Below are positions 1 to 6,936 of a DNA stretch of 13,655 nucleotides, piece after piece. The DNA lies in assembly GCA_964645555.1 (NCBI GenBank), contig CAZYBP010000023.1:1-13655 (forward strand), given 5' to 3'. The first letter of the stretch is position 1; each line of letters begins with the position of its first letter. The DNA comes from 2-02-FULL-38-15 sp964645555 (lineage in GTDB: Bacteria; Patescibacteriota; Microgenomatia; Daviesbacterales; UBA10151). A model generated the notes under the pieces. That model saw only the letters and a program-made list of their open reading frames with translations, searched no databases and had not been told where the DNA came from. Both the position numbers and the translations under genes were made by a program.

Positions 1-1014
1 AGTTGACGTTGAGTCATTAATGATTTTGATGCCGTTGAATTCACCAATCAGTTGCAATCTAAAATCTGCGCCTTTAAACTTTTCAAAAGCAGTTAAAACG
101 GTTTTCTCGTCAATGCCTAAGATTTTAGCAACTGCAAATGCCTGTGCATAATTATCTTCATTACCAGAGCCTTTTAATGGAAGCTTAGTAATATCAACAC
201 TATGTCTGAGGTTTTCACCACAAGCTTGGATTACCTGTGACTTTACTCCCTCAAGAAAAGTTTCAGAATTTAAAATATTTTGACAAGAAATAATTAAATG
301 ATCGCTTTCTGTCTGATTACTAGCAATTATTCTTTTGGCTTGGATATATTCTTCCATTGAAGAGTGCCAATTAAGATGATCTGGATAAATGTTTGTTATA
401 ACTGCAATTTTAGGAGCAAAGTTTTTGTTCTTTAGGGCTTGAAGTTGAAAAGATGAAATTTCAACTACAATATAAGGGTCATCTTTCAAAAAAGGTATAA
501 TATCCAAAATACTTTTTCCTATATTGCCTGCAAAAACTACTTTTTCACGATTTGTCTTTAAAGCCTCATAAATTAAAGAAGCGGTAGTAGACTTACCTTT
601 AGTGCCTGTTACAGCAATTAGTTTTTTCTGATTGACATAATTTAAGAAAATGGAAAAATCTGTCTCTATCTTTTTATTTTGGGAAATAGCATATTTTAAA
701 TATGGATTGCTATCTTTGATGGCCGGATTTCTAATAATAATGTCCGCCCAATCTATATCCTCATTTTTATGTTCACCTAAACTAAATTCTATCAAGCTAA
801 ATTCTTTAAGCTCTTCTATGGAGGGTTTTAAAATATCTGCTGTTTTTAAATCAGTAACTTTAACCTTTGCTCCATGTTCGGCAAAAAATTTAGCAGCACC
901 AACTCCACCTTGGTTTAATCCCAGTCCAAATATAAGAACCCGCGTTCCGCGGAACCTTCCCTTTTCGCTTCGCGAAAACGTTAATACTTTCTTACCTTTT
1001 TTTAACATATGCAT
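1..1014 (-). CDS. murD: UDP-N-acetylmuramoylalanine--D-glutamate ligase MurD (partial, C-terminus outside window)
   Basis: MurD is the cytoplasmic ATP-dependent ligase that adds D-glutamate to UDP-MurNAc-L-alanine. Reading back from position 1014 gives 338 uninterrupted codons that run off the window edge. Visible are a Rossmann-type start (VLIFGLGLNQGGVGAA, residues 26-41), the ATP loop GTKGKS (137-142), the MurD-type EISSFQL (185-191), NIYPDHLNWH (208-217) and FNGIKIINDS (327-336), which corresponds to the NGV-INDSKATN block at the start of the C-terminal domain. Two starts are possible: ATG at 1014 (MHMLKKGKK) or ATG at 1008 (MLKKGKK). Neither has a Shine-Dalgarno site, and the -10 box is so close that the inner ATG could be used as a leaderless start. 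Residues 12-25 (TFSRSEKGRFRGTR) are an insertion relative to normal MurD starts. The gene is divergent from murI, which makes the D-glutamate substrate. The family call is firm. Confidence 0.93.
   Translation of the reverse strand, partial: MHMLKKGKKVLTFSRSEKGRFRGTRVLIFGLGLNQGGVGAAKFFAEHGAKVKVTDLKTADILKPSIEELKEFSLIEFSLGEHKNEDIDWADIIIRNPAIKDSNPYLKYAISQNKKIETDFSIFLNYVNQKKLIAVTGTKGKSTTASLIYEALKTNREKVVFAGNIGKSILDIIPFLKDDPYIVVEISSFQLQALKNKNFAPKIAVITNIYPDHLNWHSSMEEYIQAKRIIASNQTESDHLIISCQNILNSETFLEGVKSQVIQACGENLRHSVDITKLPLKGSGNEDNYAQAFAVAKILGIDEKTVLTAFEKFKGADFRLQLIGEFNGIKIINDSTST
940..981. repeat. GC-rich palindromic element inserted in frame in murD
   Basis: This 42-base block interrupts an otherwise normal MurD N-terminus between a VL pair and the VLIFGLG nucleotide-binding strand. 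It holds a perfect 12-bp palindrome (GTTCCGCGGAAC, 944-955) and a hairpin with 7-bp arms, TTTTCGC and GCGAAAA, around a 3-base loop (962-978). It is much richer in GC than its surroundings and keeps the reading frame, adding 14 mostly polar and basic residues. This resembles the small palindromic repeats that insert into coding sequences in some bacteria, such as the Rickettsia palindromic elements. Membership of any named family is not claimed. No second copy was seen in the window. Confidence 0.6.
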
Positions 1015-1022
1015 GGTATTAT
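1014..1022 (+). promoter_or_regulatory. Candidate extended -10 element for murI
   Basis: TGG-TATTAT reads as an extended -10 (TGn plus TATTAT at 1017-1022) on the plus strand. No convincing -35 box is seen upstream, which is usual for extended -10 promoters. The predicted start falls near 1029, three bases before the murI ATG, so murI would also be nearly leaderless. The hexamer overlaps the murD -10 on the opposite strand by five bases. Confidence 0.35.
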
Positions 1023-1047
1023 ATCTCTCTGATGAGAGACTTACCAA
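1018..1047 (-). promoter_or_regulatory. Candidate murD promoter
   Basis: On the minus strand a perfect TATAAT (1018-1023) follows TTGGTA (1042-1047, four of six matches to the -35 consensus) after an 18-base spacer. Transcription would begin around 1008-1012, at or inside the first two ATG codons of murD, which implies a leaderless or almost leaderless mRNA. The -35 box lies inside the murI coding sequence. Confidence 0.5.
1024..1039 (+). other. Inverted repeat enclosing the murI start codon
   Basis: TCTCTC-TGAT-GAGAGA is a perfect 6-bp stem with a 4-base loop. The first two bases of the murI ATG (1032-1033) lie in the loop and the G lies in the stem. It could act as an operator dyad between the divergent murD and murI genes, or fold in RNA if transcription starts further upstream. 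Only the symmetry is observed. Confidence 0.4.
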
Positions 1048-1817
1048 TCGGAGTATTTGATTCCGGCATTGGTGGTTTAACCGTAGTTAAAGAAATTATA
1101 AATACTCTGCCTAATGAATCAATTCTTTATATTGGGGATACCGCCAGGGTGCCTTATGGAACAAGAGGTAAAAAGGTAATTACCAAATTTGCCTTGGAAC
1201 TTGCAAATTTCTTAATTAAAAAAAAGATAAAGGTTTTAGTAGTTGCCTGTAACACAATTTCTGCTACCTGCTTAAAAGAAATAGAAAAAGTTTCACCTGT
1301 GCCGGTAATAGGGGTAATTCAACCGGCAGCCCAACATGCTTTAACTATCACAAAAAACGGTAAGATTGGAGTAATCGGCACAAGGGCTACTATTGGAAGT
1401 AAGGTTTATGAGGAAAATTTAGGTAAAAATACTGAAGTTAAACTTATGTCTTGTCCTTTGTTTGTTCCACTGGCAGAAGAAGGACTAATTTCCAGCCCTG
1501 CCACTAAAATAATTGCAAAAGAGTATTTAAATAAATTTACAGATGGTTTGGATACTTTAATTTTGGGCTGTACACATTATCCGGTTTTAAGAAAAGTAAT
1601 TCAGCAAGTAGTTGGTAAAAAAGTAACTTTGGTTGATTCTGCAAAACCAACGGCCTTAACGCTTAACAAGCTGCTAAAAAGGATTAATATGTTGAGTAGT
1701 TCTGCTAAGCCCCGGTATGAGTTTTTTGTAACAGATGCACCTAAACGGGTATTTGAAGTTGCAAACATTCTTTTTGAAGGTAAGTTACCTGCCCCATTGC
1801 GTCTTACGTCACTTTAA
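1032..1817 (+). CDS. murI: Glutamate racemase MurI
   Basis: This cofactor-independent racemase converts L-glutamate to the D-glutamate that MurD adds to the peptidoglycan stem peptide; it is cytoplasmic. The 261 residues match the usual family length. Landmarks are GVFDSGIGGLTV (7-18, with Asp10 and Ser11), GDTARVPYGT (35-44), VVACNT (70-75) with catalytic Cys73, GVIGTRAT, and LILGCTHYP with the second catalytic cysteine, Cys180, followed by LVDSA. Both cysteines of the two-base mechanism are present, so the enzyme should be active. The ATG at 1032 starts directly at the conserved block; there is no Shine-Dalgarno site, only a CT-rich stretch. The gene is divergent from murD with a 17-bp gap, and otsAB follows after 3 bases, so the two are probably co-transcribed. 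Confidence 0.96.
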   Translation: MRDLPIGVFDSGIGGLTVVKEIINTLPNESILYIGDTARVPYGTRGKKVITKFALELANFLIKKKIKVLVVACNTISATCLKEIEKVSPVPVIGVIQPAAQHALTITKNGKIGVIGTRATIGSKVYEENLGKNTEVKLMSCPLFVPLAEEGLISSPATKIIAKEYLNKFTDGLDTLILGCTHYPVLRKVIQQVVGKKVTLVDSAKPTALTLNKLLKRINMLSSSAKPRYEFFVTDAPKRVFEVANILFEGKLPAPLRLTSL

Positions 1818-1820
1818 CTG

Positions 1821-4007
1821 ATGAGACTAATTGTTGTATCAAACAGACTACCTTTTACGGTAGTTGAGCAAAATGAGCATTGTAAGCTGATTCCAAGCAC
1901 CGGCGGGTTGAGTAGTAGTATGAAGTCCTTTTTGACAAAAAGCAAAAAAGCCTTTCTTTGGGTCGGTTGGCCGGGCACTGCCATAAAAAGAAATAGACAG
2001 TTAAGTGTTAAGAAAAAAGCTATCAGTCAAAATATAGTTCCTGTTTTTTTGTCCGAAGAGGAAGCCAAAGATTTTTATAATGGATTTTGTAACAAAATAA
2101 TTTGGCCGCTGTTTCACTACTTCCCTGCCTATGGCAGTTTTGAGGAAAATTTTTGGCAAAGTTTTAGGGAGGTTAATGAAAAATTTTGCGAATCTGTTTT
2201 AAAGATTGTTAAACCAAATGATACAGTTTGGATCCATGATTTTCAATTAATGCTTTTGCCAAAACTGTTAAGAGATAAAATGCCAAATTTAAAAATAGGT
2301 TTTTTTCTGCATATACCGTTTCCTTCATACGAAGTGTTTCAGTTGCTGCCGGCTGCCTGGCGTAGTGAGATTTTAACTGGTTTGCTGGGTGCTGACTTGA
2401 TCGGGTTTCATACCTCAGAATATTCCAGACACTTTTTAGGTTGTGTTTTACGGGTTTTAGGAAATGAACATTCCCTGGGTAAATTAAATGTTAATGGTAG
2501 GGTTGTTTTGGTGCGTAATTTTCCCTTAGGTATAGATGTTGATAAATTCTATAATGCTAACAAAAGTAAAAAAGTAATTGCCGAGAAACGGGATTTAGGC
2601 AAAAGTCTAAAAGGTAAAAAAGTTATTTTATCAATTGACCGGTTAGATTACACCAAGGGCATTATGAACAGGTTAGTAGGTTTCCGGGAATTTTTAAGTA
2701 AAAATACTAGCTGGCATAAAAGGATTGTGATGATTTTAATTATGATCCCCTCCAGGATAGATGTTGCTCAATATGAGCAGATGAAAAAGCAAATTGAGGA
2801 GATGATTAGTGAAATTAACGGCAAGTACGGCAGTATTGGGTGGACACCTATTTTATACCAGTTCCATACGGTTTCATTTGAAAGGTTGGTTGCTTTATAC
2901 AGCCGCTCAGATATTGCCTTAATTACACCGCTTCGTGATGGAATGAATTTGATTGCCAAGGAATTTGTGGCAGCTCAAGCTAAAAAAAACGGGGTGCTAA
3001 TTTTGTCCGAGATGGCAGGTGCCGCCAAAGAATTAACAGAGGCAATATTGATTAATCCTATCAGTAAGGAAGAAATCGCCAATGCCATTAAAGTTGCCTT
3101 GGAGATGCCTAAAGTAGAACAAGTAAGAAAATTAAAAGAGATGCAAAAAAGCATTAGAAAATATGATGTATTTAAATGGGCCGAAAGTTTTCTAACTTCT
3201 TTAGAAGTAGTCAAAAAAGAACAAAAAAATATCAGCATCAATTTATTTAATCCGCAAATTCACAAAAAATTGGTGTCTGATTTTGAGGAAGCAAAGAAAA
3301 GATTAATCTTTTTAGACTATGATGGAACACTGATCCCTTTCAAAGAAAAATATTGGGAGGCAAAACCCACAAGATCCCTGCTTAAATTACTAAAAGATTT
3401 GGCTGCTAATAAGAAAAATGAAGTGGTAATTATTAGTGGACGGGATAAAGATACTTTAGAAAAGTGGTTTGGCAAGCTACCCATAAATTTAGTGGCTGAG
3501 CATGGTTTACTTATCAAGGAAAGATGGACTGACTGGAAAGTGGTAAATCATTTGTCTACTGCCTGGAAACAAGAAGCCTTAAGATTACTCTCATTATATA
3601 CAGACCAGTTAGCTAAATCGTTTATAGAAGAAAAAGAATATTCGATTGCCTGGCATTACCGGCTATCCGACCCTTTGCAAGCTGCAATTAAATCCAAAGA
3701 ATTAATGGATGACTTGGTAAATTTTACCGCCAATAGAAATTTACAGATTTTACACGGTAATAAGGTAATTGAAATTAAAAGTGTTTATATTAATAAAGGT
3801 ATTGCCAGCAGCAGATGGTTTAGCAGGCAGGATTTTGATTTCATTTTGGCTATTGGTGATGACAAGACTGATGAAGACTTATTTTCTTCTTTACCTGAAC
3901 ATGCTTATTCTATTAAACTAGGTTCTTTTATTTCCTCTGCCAAAATTAATATGGAAAATTATAAACAGGTACTGAAATTATTATCCGATTTAATTAAGCA
4001 TTCATAA
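1821..4007 (+). CDS. otsAB: Bifunctional trehalose-6-phosphate synthase/trehalose-6-phosphate phosphatase (OtsA-OtsB fusion)
   Basis: The 728-residue protein joins both steps of trehalose synthesis: UDP-glucose plus glucose-6-phosphate to trehalose-6-phosphate, then dephosphorylation. Residues 1 to about 465 are a GT20 synthase: SNRLPF (7-12), STGGLSSS (26-33), WVGWPG (47-52), WIHDFQ (137-142), FLHIPFPSYE (162-171), SIDRLDYTKG (271-280, with Arg274 and Lys279) and LRDGMNLIAKEF (371-382, with Asp373 and Glu381). Residues from about 490 are a HAD phosphatase: FLDYDGTL with nucleophile Asp499 and Asp501, the ISGRD motif, AEHGL, and GDDKTDED (679-686). All expected catalytic residues are present. 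The product is a cytoplasmic compatible solute, protective against osmotic stress and drying. The gene follows murI by 3 bases without a Shine-Dalgarno site, and its last 14 bases overlap the 3' end of murC on the other strand. Fused enzymes of this type are known in other bacteria and in eukaryotes. Confidence 0.95.
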   Translation: MRLIVVSNRLPFTVVEQNEHCKLIPSTGGLSSSMKSFLTKSKKAFLWVGWPGTAIKRNRQLSVKKKAISQNIVPVFLSEEEAKDFYNGFCNKIIWPLFHYFPAYGSFEENFWQSFREVNEKFCESVLKIVKPNDTVWIHDFQLMLLPKLLRDKMPNLKIGFFLHIPFPSYEVFQLLPAAWRSEILTGLLGADLIGFHTSEYSRHFLGCVLRVLGNEHSLGKLNVNGRVVLVRNFPLGIDVDKFYNANKSKKVIAEKRDLGKSLKGKKVILSIDRLDYTKGIMNRLVGFREFLSKNTSWHKRIVMILIMIPSRIDVAQYEQMKKQIEEMISEINGKYGSIGWTPILYQFHTVSFERLVALYSRSDIALITPLRDGMNLIAKEFVAAQAKKNGVLILSEMAGAAKELTEAILINPISKEEIANAIKVALEMPKVEQVRKLKEMQKSIRKYDVFKWAESFLTSLEVVKKEQKNISINLFNPQIHKKLVSDFEEAKKRLIFLDYDGTLIPFKEKYWEAKPTRSLLKLLKDLAANKKNEVVIISGRDKDTLEKWFGKLPINLVAEHGLLIKERWTDWKVVNHLSTAWKQEALRLLSLYTDQLAKSFIEEKEYSIAWHYRLSDPLQAAIKSKELMDDLVNFTANRNLQILHGNKVIEIKSVYINKGIASSRWFSRQDFDFILAIGDDKTDEDLFSSLPEHAYSIKLGSFISSAKINMENYKQVLKLLSDLIKHS

Positions 4008-5280
4008 CCAGTTTCCTTGCCAGTTTGTCTATATCTCCTGCTCCCATAAAAAAGACTACATCTCCCTTTTTGATTTCTTTGCCTAAGGTTTCTTTTAACT
4101 CCTCAGGGTTTTGATATCTAACATTATGTTTTTGGACAGACTGTACTAGCTGCCAACTTTTCACTAAACCAGTGTCTAGTTCCCTACTGGGATAAATATC
4201 CAGTAAAATAATTTGATCAACAGGTAAAAGTTTTAAAACTTTAACAAAATCATCAAATAAATATTTTGTTCTGGAAAACATGTGGGGTTCGAAAAATAAC
4301 CAGATTTTTTCTTTAGGAAATTTAACTCTTGCAGCTTCCATAGTAGTTTTAATTTCTGTTGGATGATGGCCAAAATCAGTATAGATTTTTGCGCCTTTGT
4401 ATAAACCAACATATTCAAACCTTCTCCCTATGCCACTATAGTTTTCTAAACTTTTCCTAATAACAGATGGGTCAATATCTAGTAGCAAGCCAACTTGGAA
4501 AGCAGCTGAAGCATTAGAAATATTAAATTGACCGGGAATTTTCAATTTTAAGTTATAGTCATTTCTTGAGTAATCAAAACAAGCAACCTTACTTTGTTTC
4601 ATAACATCTTTTAAAATTTCTGCCACAACTTTATCTGATAAATTAGCCACAATTGTATCTTTGGTTTGCAGGAGGAACTGAAAAAAACTATCCTGATAGA
4701 CTGAAAAGTTTTTGAAGTATTCCGGATGATCCATATCTATATTTGTAACCACAGTAATATTAGGATTTAAAGACAAAAAGTTATCATTAAACTCATCAGC
4801 TTCTATTACAAAGTATTTGTCTTTACCGAGACGATAATTTGTACTCCATTTTGGAACTATTGCCCCAAGCAGTACAGTTGGGTCTAAGTTGGCATCCTCT
4901 ATCATCTGGGCAATCATGGCAGTGGTTGTGCTTTTGCCGTGAGTGCCACAAACTGCTATTACATGCTTTTCTTTGGTCAAAAATTTACCTGTAAATTGCT
5001 GCCAAGTCAATATTGGAATATTTTTCTTTTTGGCCTCCACTAATTCCGGATTGTTTGGGTCCAACGAAAAAATTGCCGGGGTAACAGCCAAAATGTCTAT
5101 GTTATTTAAGTGCTCCGGGTGATGTCCTGTTAGGAGTTGCTCCTGCTTGAAACTCTTGGTGAACTCATTTACAGGGTGTAAATCACAACCAGTAACTTTA
5201 TAGCCTTGGGCTTGGGCAATAGCTGCAGCTGCAGAAGTACCGCTTCCCCCGATTCCTAAAAAATGTACATTTTTTCCCAT
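3994..5280 (-). CDS. murC: UDP-N-acetylmuramate--L-alanine ligase MurC
   Basis: MurC is the ATP-dependent cytoplasmic ligase that adds the first amino acid, L-alanine, to UDP-MurNAc. The 428 residues are slightly shorter than typical MurC (about 450-490). Domain 1 has the UDP-binding loop FLGIGGSGTSA (7-17); domain 2 has GTHGKSTTT (112-120), EADEFNDNF (160-168) and NIDMDHPEYF (180-189); then come NISNASAAF (253-261), GRRFEYVG (285-292) and the C-terminal DFGHHPTEI (302-310), matching the DDYGHHPTE motif of MurC. The related recycling ligase Mpl is less likely, judging by the GIGGSG start and the short length. It is the last gene of a minus-strand cluster, 3 bases after the GNAT stop, and ends in a 14-base tail-to-tail overlap with otsAB. 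No terminator is visible at the overlap. Confidence 0.92.
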   Translation of the reverse strand: MGKNVHFLGIGGSGTSAAAAIAQAQGYKVTGCDLHPVNEFTKSFKQEQLLTGHHPEHLNNIDILAVTPAIFSLDPNNPELVEAKKKNIPILTWQQFTGKFLTKEKHVIAVCGTHGKSTTTAMIAQMIEDANLDPTVLLGAIVPKWSTNYRLGKDKYFVIEADEFNDNFLSLNPNITVVTNIDMDHPEYFKNFSVYQDSFFQFLLQTKDTIVANLSDKVVAEILKDVMKQSKVACFDYSRNDYNLKLKIPGQFNISNASAAFQVGLLLDIDPSVIRKSLENYSGIGRRFEYVGLYKGAKIYTDFGHHPTEIKTTMEAARVKFPKEKIWLFFEPHMFSRTKYLFDDFVKVLKLLPVDQIILLDIYPSRELDTGLVKSWQLVQSVQKHNVRYQNPEELKETLGKEIKKGDVVFFMGAGDIDKLARKLVMNA

Positions 5281-5283
5281 AAA

Positions 5284-5838
5284 TCACTTTACTTTTCTAA
5301 ACATCAAAATTCTATCAAAGTATTTACCTTTATATTTTAATCCTTTTGGTAAGCAGCCATATTCTTTAAAACCCATACTTTTGTATAGACTCCGGGCAAT
5401 ATTGTTTATATCATAAACCTCTAAGGTGACAAGTTTTAACTGGGGTAATTTTTTAATTCCCTCCTTTATAACAGCCTGCATTAATTTATGGCCCAAGCCT
5501 TGTCCTCTAAAACCTTTAGCCAGGGTAATTCCAAATATACCAATATGTTGTTCAACCCTATCACGTAGATCGATAGCCGATATGCCTACGATTTGTTGAT
5601 TGCAAATTGCTACCAGTTGGACAGTTTGTTTTTTGGAAATTCTCTCCAGCTGTTTTTCCAAATATTTCCTCTCTTCTTCTAAAGGTATGACTTCTCCTTG
5701 AAACCTAATAAAGGTTTTTTCTTTGGATAAAGCATTAATATATTTTGTCATTAAAAAAATATCCCCGCTTAGAGGGTACCTAAAAGTTATTTTTCTTCCA
5801 TCTTTTAACTGGAATGCATCAATTATTTTAGCTGCCAT
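5284..5838 (-). CDS. GNAT-family N-acetyltransferase
   Basis: This 184-residue single-domain protein has the GNAT fold. The acetyl-CoA pyrophosphate loop is RGQGLG (111-116) after the strand HIGIFGITL. The later motif TLEVYDINNIARSLYKSMGF (138-157) is the typical motif B, with Asn145/146 and Tyr152 placed as in N-acetyltransferases with a general-acid tyrosine. No membrane segment or signal peptide is seen, so it should be cytoplasmic. The acceptor cannot be told from sequence; protein N-termini, amino acids and antibiotics are all used by this superfamily. It lies 25 bases after the aminotransferase and 3 bases before murC, so it is probably co-transcribed with murC, but a role in wall synthesis is only a guess from position. 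The ATG at 5838 has a short AGGG three bases upstream. Confidence 0.85.
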   Translation of the reverse strand: MAAKIIDAFQLKDGRKITFRYPLSGDIFLMTKYINALSKEKTFIRFQGEVIPLEEERKYLEKQLERISKKQTVQLVAICNQQIVGISAIDLRDRVEQHIGIFGITLAKGFRGQGLGHKLMQAVIKEGIKKLPQLKLVTLEVYDINNIARSLYKSMGFKEYGCLPKGLKYKGKYFDRILMFRKVK

Positions 5839-5863
5839 ATCCCTATAGTATATCAGGAGGAGA

Positions 5864-6934
5864 TTATTTTTTCAGGAGATTTAACATTGCTTTTACATCT
5901 TTAAGTTGATGTGATGGGAAATTAGCTATTCTAATATGGTTTAATTTATTGTCTCCATAACCTGCGCCCATAATATAACCTTTATTTTCTAATTTCTTTC
6001 TTAATTTTTCTGATTCTCCTTTTACATCTATTACCAAAGTGGTTGGAGATCTGAATTTAGGATTTTTGATAAATGGTTGGTATTTTTTGTGACTGTCAAA
6101 ATATCCATAAAGTAAATTTGCTTTAATATCTATTTCTTTTCTGATATTTGCAAGTCCAATTTTAAGCATGTCTTTGATTACATTATCAAGTAAATAAATA
6201 TTTAGCTCATTTGGGGTTTCAGGAGTTTGCCAAATTGCGTATTTTTCAGACAAATTTTTTAGACTATGATAACTGCCGATACTTAGGCCTTTTTTCAAAA
6301 GTTTCTCTGCCTTTTCCAAAGTTTTAGGACTAACTATTAGTATTCCAAGCCCTGCTGGTAAACCAAAACCCTTTTGAACTGAGAAAAAGGTTACATCAAT
6401 ATATTTAAAATTAATATCTAAATATGGTGCTGATGAAACTACATCTATGGCAATTAATTTCTCAGGATACTTTTTCTTTAATTTAATTATTTCTTCCGGC
6501 GGAAACCAAAATCCGGTTGAGGTATCATTTTGAGTAATACAAATGATTTCTGCTTTAGTTGATATTTCAATATCAGGAAACTGTTCAAGATTGCTTTCCA
6601 GTTCAAATTTAGTAACTGTTTTGTTAAGCTGGTTGGCATAATTTGCCCAAGCTTTGCCAAAAGAACCCGTTATGATATGAAATGAATTTTTTTCTACCAA
6701 GCCCTGGATAGTCCTTTCCATGCTTTCTAAAGCAGATGACACAAAAAAGATTTGGTAATTTTTGGGAATATTTAAAAGCTTTTTTAAGTTTTCATCAACA
6801 CTTTTGTATAGTGATTTAAAACCATCACCTCTATGATTTAAACAAGGAATTGCTTCTTCTATAGCTTTATTTATGTGTTTGTATAATGTTGGATAAACTT
6901 GTGATGGTCCAACAGCAAAATATACTTTTTTCAT
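5864..6934 (-). CDS. Class V (SerC-like) PLP-dependent aminotransferase
   Basis: The 356-residue protein is a fold-type I, class V aminotransferase. It opens with FAVGPSQVYP (6-15), the counterpart of the F-PGP start of phosphoserine aminotransferases, followed by LNHRGDGF (32-39). The strand ending in AIDVVSSAPY carries the PLP-ring aspartate, and SVQKGFGLPAG holds the Schiff-base lysine, Lys188. The C-terminal small domain ends in HIRIANFPSH. It probably transfers the amino group to a 2-oxo acid; phosphohydroxypyruvate (serine synthesis) is the best guess from SerC resemblance, but the substrate residues were not aligned and a related class V activity is possible. Six 60-base lines counted by hand gave about 31% GC, below the transglutaminase-like gene (about 41% over five lines), and the protein is rich in Lys and Ile. 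It starts 2 bases after the upstream stop, so the two genes are probably translated together. Confidence 0.82.
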   Translation of the reverse strand: MKKVYFAVGPSQVYPTLYKHINKAIEEAIPCLNHRGDGFKSLYKSVDENLKKLLNIPKNYQIFFVSSALESMERTIQGLVEKNSFHIITGSFGKAWANYANQLNKTVTKFELESNLEQFPDIEISTKAEIICITQNDTSTGFWFPPEEIIKLKKKYPEKLIAIDVVSSAPYLDINFKYIDVTFFSVQKGFGLPAGLGILIVSPKTLEKAEKLLKKGLSIGSYHSLKNLSEKYAIWQTPETPNELNIYLLDNVIKDMLKIGLANIRKEIDIKANLLYGYFDSHKKYQPFIKNPKFRSPTTLVIDVKGESEKLRKKLENKGYIMGAGYGDNKLNHIRIANFPSHQLKDVKAMLNLLKK

Positions 6935-6936
6935 AA

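Noticed and set aside
650..1060. Plus-strand open frame of 136 codons
   Set aside because: It is antisense to the clear MurD coding frame and overlaps the murI start; it has no recognisable domain.
5853..5881. Short direct repeat (TCAGGAGGAGATT and TCAGGAGATT) across the aminotransferase stop
   Set aside because: Too short and imperfect; most likely a small slippage duplication.
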